64,000 bases of DNA from Ideonella sp. GTDB lineage: Bacteria > Pseudomonadota > Gammaproteobacteria > Burkholderiales > Burkholderiaceae_C. The notes under the pieces are model-generated. The model was not told the DNA's origin. It did not search any database and saw only the letters and a program-made list of their open reading frames with translations. Where the stretch lies: assembly GCF_016702655.1 (NCBI RefSeq), contig NZ_JADJDO010000009.1, positions 228,526-292,525 on the forward strand, read 5' to 3'. Shown here piece by piece: positions 1 through 9,532 of the stretch (positions are counted from its first letter, which is position 1; every line of letters starts with the position of its first letter). The position numbers and the translations under genes were made by a program.

Positions 1-77
1 AGGCGCGGACCGAGCCGGTTGGCCCGGGTCTCGATCTCATGCTGGCCCTTGGTGCTCTTGCGGTAGACCGTGGTCAT
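1..77 (-). CDS. Hypothetical protein, N-terminal fragment
   Basis: The first 25 codons of a minus-strand gene run off the left end of the window, starting MTTVYRKSTKGQHEIETR. This start resembles a conserved small protein of Burkholderiales of unknown function, from memory only. The gene begins about 110 bp downstream of the ispG stop and may be its last operon member, although hisS is the more usual neighbour. Too little is visible to assign a role. Confidence 0.45.
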   Translation of the reverse strand, partial: MTTVYRKSTKGQHEIETRANRLGPR

Positions 78-187
78 CGTCGGCAGCTGCCGTCAGTTCG
101 CATCGTGTAGCTTATCGGCGCAATGCCGGCTGACCTGCAACGACGGGCGCCGCGCACGTGCACTCTGCACGGCGCAGGCCGCCCTGC

Positions 188-1456
188 TCAGGGTCGAATC
201 TCACGCTCGCTGCCGAAACGGCGCTCGATGTAGGCCTCGACGATGCCCTGGAACTCGGTCGCGATGCCTGCGCCGCGCAGCGTCAGGGCCTTTTCGCCAT
301 CGATGAAGACCGGCGCCGCCGGCGCTTCGCCGGTGCCCGGCAGGCTGATGCCGATGTCGGCATGCTTGCTCTCGCCCGGGCCGTTGACGATGCAGCCCAT
401 CACCGCGACCTTCAACTTCTCGACGCCGGGGTAGCGCGCGGCCCAGACCGGCATTTGCGCGCGCAGGAAGTCGTCGATCTGCTTGGCGAGTTCCTGGAAG
501 GTGGTGCTCGTGGTGCGCCCGCAGCCGGGGCAGGCGGTGACGCTCGGGTTGAACGCGCGCAGCCCGAGCGCCTGCAGGATCTCGCGTGCGATCACCACCT
601 CTTGGGTGCGCGCTTCGCCCGGCTGCGGTGTCAGCGAGACGCGGATCGTGTCGCCGATGCCCTCCTGCAGCAGCAGCGCCAGCGCGGCGGTCGATGCGAC
701 CGTGCCCTTGGTGCCCATGCCGGCCTCGGTGAGGCCGAGGTGCAGCGCGTAATCGCAGCGCCGTGCCAGCGCGCGATACACGCTCACCAGATCCTGCACG
801 CCCGACATCTTGCACGACAACACGATTGCGTCGGCCGGCAGCCCGATTTCCTGCGCGAAACGTGCCGATTCGAGCGCCGAGGCGACGATGGCCTGGACCA
901 TGATCTGCTGCGGCGGATGCGGTTCGGCGCGCCGCCCGTTGGCGTCCATCATCTGCGCGAGCAGTTCCTGGTCGAGGCTGCCCCAGTTGACGCCGATGCG
1001 CACCACCTTGTTCAAACGTGCGGCGATCTCGATCATCTGGCCGAACTGGCGGTCGCGCTTGTCGCCCTTGCCGACGTTGCCGGGATTGATGCGGTACTTG
1101 GACAGCGCCTCCGCGCAGGCCGGGTGGTCGGCGAGCAGGCGGTGGCCGTTGTAGTGGAAGTCGCCGATCAGCGGCACATGGACGCCCATGCGGTCGAGCT
1201 GCGCGCGGATGGCAGGCACTGCCGCCGCGGCCTCGGGCGTGTTGACGGTGATGCGCACCAGCTCCGAACCCGCCTGCGCGAGCTCCCTGACCTGGATCGC
1301 GGTGCCGATCGCGTCCACCGTGTCGGTATTCGTCATCGCCTGCACGCGCACCGGCGCGCCGCCGCCGATCGTGACCACATGATCGCCCCACGCTACCCGA
1401 GCCTGGCGCGTGTGGCGCTGCGCAGGCGCCGCCAGCGGGATGTAGTCGTCGTCCAT
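188..1456 (-). CDS. ispG: 4-hydroxy-3-methylbut-2-enyl-diphosphate synthase IspG (GcpE)
   Basis: This cytosolic iron-sulfur enzyme of the MEP isoprenoid pathway converts 2-C-methyl-D-erythritol 2,4-cyclodiphosphate to HMBPP. The 422-residue product is full length for the proteobacterial form. The N-terminal TIM-barrel half carries VQAMTNTDT, and the C-terminal half has the [4Fe-4S] cysteines in CPGCGRTTSTTFQELA and MGCIVNGPGE. The substrate loop around NWGSLDQELL is also present. It lies 9 bp downstream of the rodZ-like gene on the same strand, in the usual betaproteobacterial order rlmN-pilW-rodZ-ispG, so it is probably cotranscribed. A large out-of-phase ORF on the other strand here is a GC-rich shadow. 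Confidence 0.97.
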   Translation of the reverse strand: MDDDYIPLAAPAQRHTRQARVAWGDHVVTIGGGAPVRVQAMTNTDTVDAIGTAIQVRELAQAGSELVRITVNTPEAAAAVPAIRAQLDRMGVHVPLIGDFHYNGHRLLADHPACAEALSKYRINPGNVGKGDKRDRQFGQMIEIAARLNKVVRIGVNWGSLDQELLAQMMDANGRRAEPHPPQQIMVQAIVASALESARFAQEIGLPADAIVLSCKMSGVQDLVSVYRALARRCDYALHLGLTEAGMGTKGTVASTAALALLLQEGIGDTIRVSLTPQPGEARTQEVVIAREILQALGLRAFNPSVTACPGCGRTTSTTFQELAKQIDDFLRAQMPVWAARYPGVEKLKVAVMGCIVNGPGESKHADIGISLPGTGEAPAAPVFIDGEKALTLRGAGIATEFQGIVEAYIERRFGSEREIRP

Positions 1457-1465
1457 CGCGCGCCG

Positions 1466-2326
1466 CTACCTGAGCTCGAGGCGCGCCACGTTGTCGCGCG
1501 TCGCGGCGGCCAGATCGACGCCCTGGCCGCGGTACTTGAGCTGCGTCGCCGCCGCGTTGCCGATCTTGACGCGAAACGGCGGCGTGCCGTCGAGTCCGAC
1601 TACCTCGCCCGGCTGCAGCGAACGCTGCAGCAGCGCCGCACCGCCGGCGTCGATCACCTCGACCCAGGACTCGCCCGACGCACGCAGTTCGAGCACGCTG
1701 CCCAGGTCGGCAGGCGCGCTCGCCGGCCCCGAAGCGGCGGGCGCGAAGGCGGGCACCACGACTTCGGTCACAGTGGTCGCTTGGCTCGCCGCGGCCTCCA
1801 GCGCCGGAGCGCTGGCGGGAGCGCTGGCGGGCGTGTCTGCCGGCGCTACCGCGGGCGCCGACGCAGCCGGCTCGGCTCCGCCCTGCGGCGCGAACCACCC
1901 CTGCGGCGCCAGCACAAGCCCCACCGCGGCCAGCAGCACCAGCAGCGGGAGCCAGAGTGCGGGGCGCTTGAGCGCAGCCGCCAGTTCCGGCAGTTCGCTT
2001 CGCCCCGGACGATCGCGAAAGGTCTGGTTCAAGCCCTGGTGGACCCGGTCCAGGCCATGGTTCCCGACTTCGGGCAACAGCGCGAGCACCGGCGCCGAAT
2101 CGATCTTCAGGCTGCGGCAGACCGTCTTGGCCAGTGCGCGGGTGAAGGTCATGTCGGGCAACTCGTCGTAGCGGTCGCCTTCCAGCGATTCGAGCTTGCG
2201 CTGCGTAACCTTGATCGACGCCGCCAGCGCCGCGATGTGCAGGCCCTGCGCCTGACGCGCAGCGCGCAGCAGCGCGCCGGCGGTCTGGGCCGGGGCGGAC
2301 GGCGCTGCGGACGAAGCTTCAGTCAC
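1466..2326 (-). CDS. rodZ: RodZ-like helix-turn-helix membrane protein (DUF4115)
   Basis: The product has 286 residues. Residues about 15-80 form a Cro/CI-like HTH (LLRAARQAQGLHIAALAAS), followed by one membrane segment (PALWLPLLVLLAAVGLVL, about residue 140), an Ala/Pro-rich linker and a C-terminal DUF4115 beta domain. RodZ anchors MreB filaments and supports rod shape. I chose the GTG start because it overlaps the pilW stop (GTGACTGA) and begins directly before the HTH. A longer upstream ORF in this frame is Arg/Ser-rich shadow of pilW. In this gene position the family is sometimes annotated only as an HTH-domain protein, so rodZ is a family-level call. Confidence 0.85.
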   Translation of the reverse strand: MTEASSAAPSAPAQTAGALLRAARQAQGLHIAALAASIKVTQRKLESLEGDRYDELPDMTFTRALAKTVCRSLKIDSAPVLALLPEVGNHGLDRVHQGLNQTFRDRPGRSELPELAAALKRPALWLPLLVLLAAVGLVLAPQGWFAPQGGAEPAASAPAVAPADTPASAPASAPALEAAASQATTVTEVVVPAFAPAASGPASAPADLGSVLELRASGESWVEVIDAGGAALLQRSLQPGEVVGLDGTPPFRVKIGNAAATQLKYRGQGVDLAAATRDNVARLELR

Positions 2327-3146
2327 CCAGCTTGCCCATCTGGAATTGCGCCGCCTCGTTGCTCTTCGGAAACCGGCTCGCGAGCTGCTGGGCAATGTCG
2401 TTGGCCGCGACGGTATTGCCGGCGCGCGCCTCGATGCGCGCCGCGAGCCAGAGCGACTGCGCGCTGGCATTCTGTTGCGGCGTGTTGGCGCGCCGGATGT
2501 AGAAGCGCGCGCGCTCGTAGTCGCCGCGCTGGAACAGCACCTCGGCCAGATTGAGCGCAATCGCCGCGTTGGTCGGCTCGATCGCGTAGGCCCGCTGCAG
2601 CGTGCGCTCGGCTTCGACCAGTTGTCCTGCGCGCGCCTGGCACACGCCCTGGGCGAGCAGGGTGCGCGTGATGTCGCGGTAGCGTGGCTGAGCCAGCGCA
2701 TCGACGAACTGCGCCTGCGCCTCGGCGTAGCGCTTCTGCAGGCACAGGTACCAGCCGTAGTTGTGCATCACGTCGCCGTTGTTCGGGCTGAGTTCGAGGG
2801 CGCGCCTGAAGCTCTCCTGCGCGAGTTCGTCCTCGCCGAGCGCGGCGTAGATCAGGCCGCGCAGGTTGTAGGCCTCGGCCATCTTGGGGTCGGCGTCGAG
2901 GGCGCGCTTGACCTCTTCGAGCGCCGTCTTGAACTGGCCATCGGCAAAGTAGGCCGCGGCAAGCTGCAGGCGCGCATTCGCGCGCCGGCGCAGATCGGCC
3001 TCGTCCGGTGCGGCCGGCCTGGAGACGGTGGTAGCGGTATCGTTCGCCGGCGCGACGCTCGTCGTCACGGTGGAGGTGCAGCCCGCCATCCACCCCAGCA
3101 CGATCAGGAGCGCAACCCGCGGCCGCATCGCTGGTGACCGGCTCAT
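2319..3146 (-). CDS. pilW: Type IV pilus biogenesis/stability lipoprotein PilW (PilF), TPR
   Basis: This 275-residue outer-membrane lipoprotein helps assemble or stabilise the PilQ secretin. The signal peptide is LLIVLGWMAGC, with the lipobox Cys at about residue 21. It is followed by six or so tetratricopeptide repeats, for example DADPKMAEAYNLRGLIYAALG and SPNNGDVMHNYGWYLC. The start is fixed by a 4-bp ATGA overlap with the rlmN stop, and the stop overlaps the rodZ GTG by 8 bp. The three genes are therefore translationally coupled. A much longer ORF reading through rlmN in this frame is not real before this Met. Confidence 0.93.
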   Translation of the reverse strand: MSRSPAMRPRVALLIVLGWMAGCTSTVTTSVAPANDTATTVSRPAAPDEADLRRRANARLQLAAAYFADGQFKTALEEVKRALDADPKMAEAYNLRGLIYAALGEDELAQESFRRALELSPNNGDVMHNYGWYLCLQKRYAEAQAQFVDALAQPRYRDITRTLLAQGVCQARAGQLVEAERTLQRAYAIEPTNAAIALNLAEVLFQRGDYERARFYIRRANTPQQNASAQSLWLAARIEARAGNTVAANDIAQQLASRFPKSNEAAQFQMGKLGD

Positions 3147-4288
3147 CGGGGAACCTCCGCCGCAACCGAGCTTTGGATCCGGATCGGAACCCGACGCCCC
3201 GAAAGGCGCTCGACCACGCGCGTCCGGTCCTGCACCTCGCCCGCCAATTGCCCGCAGGCGGCGGCGATGTCGTCGCCGCGCGTCTTGCGCACCGTGGTCA
3301 CGAGGCCGGCCTCGCGCAGTACCTCGGCGAAGGCCAGCACGCGCTCGCGCGGCGAGCCGTGCAGCCCGGAGCCCGGGAAGGGATTGAACGGGATCAGGTT
3401 GAACTTGCACGCGATGCGCGTCGCCGGCGCCTCGCAGACCAGGGCCACGAGCGCGCGCGCCTGGGCCAGGCTGTCGTTGACGCCGTCGAGCATGCAGTAC
3501 TCGAAGGTGATGAAGTCGCGCGGCGCGGTCTCGAGGTAGCGCCGGCAGCTCGCAATCAGCTCGTTGATCGGGTACTTGCGGTTGATCGGCACGAGCTCGT
3601 CGCGCAGCGCATCGTCGGGCGCGTGCAGCGAGACGGCGAGCGCCACCGGGCAGTCGTCGCGCAGGCGATCGATCATCGGCACCACGCCCGAGGTCGAGAC
3701 CGTCAGGCGCCGCCGCGACAGGCCGTAGCCGTGATCGTCGAGCATCGTGCGCAGCGCCGGCAGCAGCGCGGCGTAGTTCTGCAGCGGCTCGCCCATGCCC
3801 ATCATCACGACGTTCGAGATCACGCGCTCGGCACCGCCGGCGCGGGCGCGCAGCTGGTGCTCGGCGTGCCAGAGCTGGGCCACGATCTCGCCCGTCGTCA
3901 GGTTGCGGCTGAAGCCCTGATGCCCGGTCGCGCAGAAGCGGCAGCCGACCGCGCAGCCGGCCTGCGAAGAGATGCACAACGTGGCCCGGTCGTCCTCGGG
4001 GATGAACACCGTCTCGACGGCGTTGCCGCCGCCGACGTCGAACAGCCACTTGATCGTGCCGTCGGCCGATGCCTGCTCGCTCGCCACGTGCAACGGCGTC
4101 ACCACCGCAGCCTCGGCCAGGCGCGCGCGCAGCGACTTGGCCAGGTCGCTCATCGCCGCGAAGTCCGAGACGCCCCGCTGGTGCAGCCACTGGAACAACT
4201 GCGTGGCGCGAAAGCGCTTCTCGCCCAGGCCCTCGCAATACGCGCCGAGCCCCGCGAGGTCGAAGTCGAGCAGATTGCGCGCGGTCAT
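3143..4288 (-). CDS. rlmN: Dual-specificity RNA methyltransferase RlmN
   Basis: This radical-SAM enzyme makes m2A2503 in 23S rRNA and m2A37 in some tRNAs. The 381-residue product has the cluster motif CAVGCRFCATG (CxxxCxxC) near residue 105. It also has the GMGEPLQNYAAL loop and the region around FEYCMLDGVNDS that contains the resolving Cys. The N-terminal helical RNA-binding domain is intact (FDLAGLGAYCEGLGEKRFRA). The gene starts 23 bp after the ndk stop and overlaps pilW by ATGA, the canonical beta/gammaproteobacterial arrangement. Confidence 0.97.
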   Translation of the reverse strand: MTARNLLDFDLAGLGAYCEGLGEKRFRATQLFQWLHQRGVSDFAAMSDLAKSLRARLAEAAVVTPLHVASEQASADGTIKWLFDVGGGNAVETVFIPEDDRATLCISSQAGCAVGCRFCATGHQGFSRNLTTGEIVAQLWHAEHQLRARAGGAERVISNVVMMGMGEPLQNYAALLPALRTMLDDHGYGLSRRRLTVSTSGVVPMIDRLRDDCPVALAVSLHAPDDALRDELVPINRKYPINELIASCRRYLETAPRDFITFEYCMLDGVNDSLAQARALVALVCEAPATRIACKFNLIPFNPFPGSGLHGSPRERVLAFAEVLREAGLVTTVRKTRGDDIAAACGQLAGEVQDRTRVVERLSGRRVPIRIQSSVAAEVPR

Positions 4289-4311
4289 CGGGCAGGCGCC
4301 GCGGCGGGCTT

Positions 4312-4737
4312 TCAGCGGCTGTAGATGGCCATGCCCGGGAAGAAGAACGCGACCTCGACCGCCGCCGTCTCGGGGGCATCCGAGCCGTGCACGGCATTGG
4401 CGTCGATGCTGTCGGCGAAGTCGGCGCGGATCGTACCCTTGTCGGCCTTCTTCGGGTCGGTCGCGCCCATCAGCTCGCGGTTCTTGGCGATCGCGCTCTC
4501 GCCTTCGAGCACCTGGATCATCACCGGGCCCGAGATCATGAACGACACCAGGTCGTTGAAGAACGGACGCGCCTTGTGCACCGCGTAGAAGGCCTCGGCC
4601 TCGCCGCGCGACAGATGCGCCATGCGCGCGGCAATGATCTTCAGGCCTGCGCCCTCGAAGCGGGCGTAGATCTGGCCGATCACGTTCTTGGCCACGGCGT
4701 CGGGCTTGATGATCGACAGGGTGCGTTCGACTGACAT
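4312..4737 (-). CDS. ndk: Nucleoside diphosphate kinase
   Basis: Ndk transfers the gamma phosphate from ATP to NDPs in the cytosol. The 141-residue length is normal. The start MSVERTLSIIKPDAVAKN and the phosphohistidine loop NAVHGSDAPETA, with its active-site His, are complete. It is the first gene of the ndk-rlmN-pilW-rodZ-ispG run. The 69 bp upstream separate it from rluB, which is also on the minus strand, so a promoter may lie there, but no convincing boxes stand out. Confidence 0.98.
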   Translation of the reverse strand: MSVERTLSIIKPDAVAKNVIGQIYARFEGAGLKIIAARMAHLSRGEAEAFYAVHKARPFFNDLVSFMISGPVMIQVLEGESAIAKNRELMGATDPKKADKGTIRADFADSIDANAVHGSDAPETAAVEVAFFFPGMAIYSR

Positions 4738-4806
4738 GGAATGACTCCTGGGTCCTGCTTGAGCAAAATCGTGGATTCTAACGAGGGCCTGTTGCGCCTG
4801 GGAGGC

Positions 4807-6692
4807 TCACCGGCTGCGCTGGCCGCCGCGGTTGCCGCCGCCGCGCGGGCCGCCGTAGCCACCGCCCCCGCCACGCGGTCCGCCGCGCCCGCCCTTGCGA
4901 TGAAAGGCATCGGCGCCGATGTAGCCAACCGAGGTCTGCAGCGGATCGGGTTCGCGCGGCCCGCTGCCGCGCTTGGGGGCAGGCTCGGGCGCGCTGCCGC
5001 CGGCGCCGAAACCGCCGCTGCCGCTGCGGCCGAAGGGCGAGCGCGAGTTCTGCGCGAAGCGCCGGTCGAAGGTCTGCTCGAGCGGATTGGGGATGCGGCT
5101 GGGATCGAAGTCGAGCTCCTCGTCGGCTGCGTCGCGCGGCTCGCGCGCCTGTTGCTCCTGCGGCGGGCGCGCCGGCGGCCGATCGCGACGCGGGCCGCGC
5201 TCAGACCGTTCACCGCGTTCATTCCGGTCAGCCTGGCGCGGACCGCCTTCGCCTTGTGCCGGCTGCTGAGGCTGCCGGGCGCCGCCAGCGCCGGCAAGCT
5301 GGCGCATCAGGCGCACGTCGGCATCGTCGAGGTCCACCCACACGCCGCGCTTCAAGCCGCGCGGCAGCACCACGGTGCCGTAGCGGATGCGGATCAGCCG
5401 GCTCACCGTCAGGCCCACGGTATCGAAGAGCTTGCGCACCTCGCGATTGCGGCCCTCGGTGATGACGACGCGGTACCAGTGGTTCGCGCCCTCGCCGCCG
5501 CCGTCGTCGATGGACTTGAAGCTCGCCGTCTGGCCCTCGACGGACACGCCGGCAAGCAGACGCTCGCGCTGCTCTGCCGACAAGACGCCGAGCACGCGTA
5601 CCGCGTACTCGCGCTCGACGCCGAAGCGCGGATGCATGAGCTGGTTCGCCAGGTCGCCGGAATTCGTGAACAGCAGCAGGCCTTCGGTGTTGATGTCGAG
5701 CCGCCCCACCGACTGCCACTTGCCGTGCTGCAGATAGGGCAGGTTGCGATACACGGTCGGCCGCTGCTGCGGATCGTCGCGCGTCACGACTTCTCCCACC
5801 GGCTTGTGGTAGGCCAGCACGCGCGGCCGCGGCGGCGCGATGCGGTACTTGATCGGCCGGCCATTGACCTCGATGCGGTCGCCGAACGAGATGCGCTGGC
5901 CGACGTGGGCCGTTTCGCCGTTGACGGTGATGCGCCCGTCGACGATCCAGTCCTCGATATCGCGCCTGGAGCCGACGCCGGCCTGGCCCAGCACCTTCTG
6001 CAACTTGGGCGCGTCCGGGTCCGGGGCGAGGATGCGCCTGGGCGCGGCCGCGAGCTCGCCGGCATCGGGCGCGGCGTCGGCCGCAGGCGCGGGTGCGTCT
6101 TCGGCTTCGGTGTCGAACTCGCCCGCCAACACCTGGGCGAAGACTTGCGCCAATTGCTCGGGCGAGCGCACCTGTGACACGCCGATCTCGGCGCGCGCAG
6201 CGGGTGCGCCGTCGCCGCCCGCGCCCGCCAACTCGAGCGCACGGTTGGCACGCTGGCGCTCGCGCCGGTTGCGGCGCCGATTGCGATCGGGGCGGGATTG
6301 AGTCTCGTCGTCGGACGGCGCCTCGGTCTCGCCGCCCTCGACGGGCAGCGGCGCCGGGCCGGCATCTGCGGCGACCGGCTCGACGCGCGATTCAACGCTC
6401 GGCGTCGAGACAGGGCTCGATTCGGCTTCGGACGCGGTCGCGCCCGGCATTGCCTCGGGCGATGCGGTCGCGGCGGCAGCGGCCGCGCTCGCACGCTTGC
6501 GCCGCGCCGGCTTGGCAGCGGGTTCGTCGGCCGCCGCGGCAAGGCCTTCGTCACTGATCGCCGCGGCCTCGCCTGCGGCGGGCTTGCTCACCGCAGCGCG
6601 GCGGCGCCGCGCAGGCTTGATCTCGGCGACGGGTTCGCTGCCAGCCACGTCGGGGGCCTCGTCGCGGTGCGCGTGCGTGTCGGAAGAAGGGC

Positions 6693-6696
<4 letters not shown>
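4807..6696 (-). CDS. rluB: 23S rRNA pseudouridine(2605) synthase RluB with long disordered tails
   Basis: The 629-residue protein is more than twice the E. coli RluB length. Residues 1-210 are Ala/Arg/Lys-rich low complexity. An S4 RNA-binding domain follows (KLQKVLGQAGVGSRRDIEDW), then the catalytic domain with GRLDINTEGLLLFTNSGDL, whose Asp is the nucleophile. The last 150 residues are Arg/Gly-rich with RGGRGGPRGG-type repeats. Basic and RGG tails are common in betaproteobacterial RluB and probably bind RNA. The start Met overlaps the scpB stop (ATGA), so the two genes are coupled. The longer upstream ORF in this frame is a shadow of scpB. Confidence 0.92.
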
Positions 6697-7331
<635 letters not shown>

Positions 7332-7643
7332 GGCGATCGTCAACATCCTCGGCCGGTTGCGCCGGCACGCTTCATGGAGGCAGGCCCTCGCGGGGCTGCC
7401 GATATCCTCGGCATGATCCTGACTGCCATCGACGGTACGGGGCAGACGGAAGTGCTCTGTCTGGTGCTGCCGAGCGGGCCTGCGCAACGGTCCCGGCCAG
7501 AATGCTCGAAACCTGCTTGCCGCTCCCGCTGCGCGCCTTCACCGCTGCGGACCTCGCACTCGGCGCGGATCGCACAATCCGGCGTCTCGCGCCGGGCATG
7601 TCGCACCAGGGCTTTGGCGCATTGTAGCCAAGCGGGCGAAACC
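7332..7643. other. Intergenic region upstream of scpB
   Basis: These 312 bp lie between the scpB start and the rluD stop. Open frames exist on both strands but their translations are Arg/Ser-rich and show no family motif. The region should contain the scpB-rluB promoter and the rluD terminator. I see no strong boxes or hairpin and no RNA gene. Confidence 0.4.
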
Positions 7644-8669
7644 TCAGTGCAGCGCACCAGCAACAAGTTTCCAGGCCGGCGCCAGGTCGGCCGGCAGAGG
7701 TGCCTCGAAGGACAGCGCCAAGCCGCTGGCCGGGTGCGCAAAGGCCAGGCGTGCTGCGTGCAGGGCCTGACGCACCATGCCCAGCGCCGGCCGGCCGCCA
7801 TAGAGCGCGTCGGCAACCAGCGGATGGCCGCGCGACGCCGCGTGGACGCGGATCTGGTGCGTGCGCCCGGTGTGCAAGGTGCAGCGCAGCGCGCTCACGC
7901 CGCCTTCGAGCGCAGGGTCGAACGCCAGGCGCTCGAAGTCGGTCTGCGCCGGGCGGCCCGACGCGAGCACGGCCATGCGCACGCGCGAGCGTGGGTCGCG
8001 GCCCAGCGGCGCGTCGACCCGCGTCATGCCGGGCGCCCAGGCGCCGTGGGCGAGTGCGAGGTACTGTCGCCGTACCTCGCGCGCTGCGATGGCACGCGCG
8101 AGCGTGGTCACGGCCGCCAGCGTCTTGCCGACCACCATCAAGCCCGAGGTGTCCTTGTCGAGCCGGTGCACGATCCCGGCGCGCGGCAACGCCGCCGCCG
8201 CCGCATGCCAGGCCAGCAGCGCATTGAGCAGCGTGCCCTGCCAGTTGCCGGCGGCGGGGTGGACGACGAGCCCGGCCGGTTTGTCGATCACCATCAGGTG
8301 TTCGTCCTCGAACAGAACCTGGAGCGCGATCGCCTCGGGCCGGAAGGCGCGGCTCTCGGCCGTCGCGACGAGTTCGACCGCGAGCGTCTGCCCGGCCTGC
8401 ACCTTGCGCGCGGGAAGCGTCACGACAGTGCCGTCGAGCCGCACATGGCCGTCCGCGATCAGGCCCTGCAGATGCGTGCGCGAGAACTCCGGCGCGAGCG
8501 CGACGACGGCCTTGTCCAGGCGGGCGCCGTGCAGGGCGCGTTCGACTGGCGCCGTGCGCGTCTCGGCGAGCTCGATCGGGAGCGCCGCGTCGGCTTCGTC
8601 GCCCGCCTCGGCCGAGCCCGGCGTGGCCGCGGGCTGCAGGGTCCGCGCCCTATAATTGTCTTCGACCAT
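7644..8669 (-). CDS. rluD: 23S rRNA pseudouridine synthase RluD (RluA family)
   Basis: The protein modifies helix 69 uridines (1911/1915/1917) of 23S rRNA. The product has 341 residues from MVEDNYRAR. An S4 domain (RLDKAVVALAPEFSRTHLQGLI) is followed by the catalytic domain with HRLDKDTSGLMVV, whose Asp is essential, and the late motif GRTHQIRVHAASRGHPLVAD. The downstream Met was chosen because the bamD promoter and the divergent arrangement leave little room upstream. Divergent rluD/bamD is conserved in Burkholderiales. Confidence 0.95.
   Translation of the reverse strand: MVEDNYRARTLQPAATPGSAEAGDEADAALPIELAETRTAPVERALHGARLDKAVVALAPEFSRTHLQGLIADGHVRLDGTVVTLPARKVQAGQTLAVELVATAESRAFRPEAIALQVLFEDEHLMVIDKPAGLVVHPAAGNWQGTLLNALLAWHAAAAALPRAGIVHRLDKDTSGLMVVGKTLAAVTTLARAIAAREVRRQYLALAHGAWAPGMTRVDAPLGRDPRSRVRMAVLASGRPAQTDFERLAFDPALEGGVSALRCTLHTGRTHQIRVHAASRGHPLVADALYGGRPALGMVRQALHAARLAFAHPASGLALSFEAPLPADLAPAWKLVAGALH
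8651..8656 (+). promoter_or_regulatory. Candidate -10 box for bamD
   Basis: A perfect TATAAT hexamer lies 55 bp before the bamD start, just inside the 5' end of rluD. No good -35 is seen 17 bp upstream in this GC-rich sequence. A matching hexamer is rare here, so the call has some weight. It was not tested against background frequency. Confidence 0.45.
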
Positions 8670-8710
8670 TTCGCCACCACCGCGTTGCGCAGGCGACGCC
8701 CGCAAGGCCC

Positions 8711-9523
8711 ATGATTCCAATGCTCGCGCCGCAACGCCGGCGGCCGTCGCCGCTGTGGGCACTGCTGGCCGCCGCGGCACTCGTCGGCTGCAGCACGACC
8801 AAGGACGATACCGCCGGCCAGAGCAGCGAGAAATTGTATGCAGCCGCGAAGGACGAAGCGGCCAATGGCAGCTACGACAAGGCGGCCAAGCTCTACGAGC
8901 GCCTCGAGGGCCGCGCGGCCGGCACCCTGCTCGCCCAGCAAGCCCAACTCGAGCGCGCCTGGAGCCTCTACAAGGCCAACGAGAAGGCAGAGGCGCTGAC
9001 CGCGATCGACCGCTACATCAAGCTCAACCCGAGCAGCCCGGCACTCGACTACGCCTACTACCTGCGCGGGCTGATCAACTTCAACGACAACCTCGGTTTC
9101 CTGAGCACGCTTGCCGAGCAGGATCTGTCGGAGCGCGACCAGCAGGCCTCGCGCGACGCGTACCAGTCGTTCCGACAACTCGTCGAGCGCTTTCCGCAGT
9201 CGAGCTACGCGCCGGACGCGCAGTTGCGCATGAACTACATCGTGAACGCGCTCGCATCCTACGAGGTACACGTTGCGCGCTACTACTACCGGCGCGGTGC
9301 CTACGTCGCGGCAGCCAACCGGGCCCAGATCACGGTGCAGGACTTTCGCCAGACGCCGGCGATCGAAGAGGCGCTCTACCTCATGGCGAGCAGCTACGAA
9401 AAGCTCGGTCTCGTCGAACTCCAGGCCGATGCGACCCGCGTGCTGAAGCAGAACTTCCCGAACAGCAAGTTCATCAGTGGCGGTCTCGGCAAGCGCGAGA
9501 GCGCCTGGTGGCAGTTCTGGTGA
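8711..9523 (+). CDS. bamD: Outer membrane assembly lipoprotein BamD (ComL)
   Basis: BamD is the essential TPR lipoprotein of the BAM complex, which inserts beta-barrel proteins into the outer membrane. The 270-residue product has a signal peptide ending in the lipobox LVGC (Cys about residue 27). Five TPR-like helical pairs follow, including KAAKLYERLEGRA, YAYYLRGLINFNDN and EALYLMASSYEKLGL. Two in-frame ATGs (8711 and 8720) are possible starts. It is transcribed away from rluD, with the helicase gene ending 9 bp beyond its stop on the opposite strand. Confidence 0.97.
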   Translation: MIPMLAPQRRRPSPLWALLAAAALVGCSTTKDDTAGQSSEKLYAAAKDEAANGSYDKAAKLYERLEGRAAGTLLAQQAQLERAWSLYKANEKAEALTAIDRYIKLNPSSPALDYAYYLRGLINFNDNLGFLSTLAEQDLSERDQQASRDAYQSFRQLVERFPQSSYAPDAQLRMNYIVNALASYEVHVARYYYRRGAYVAAANRAQITVQDFRQTPAIEEALYLMASSYEKLGLVELQADATRVLKQNFPNSKFISGGLGKRESAWWQFW

Positions 9524-9532
9524 AGGGTCGGC

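Noticed and set aside
158..2554. 798-codon open frame on the plus strand over ispG and rodZ
   Set aside because: It is antisense to conserved genes, Arg/Ala/His-rich and has no family motif; a GC-bias shadow.
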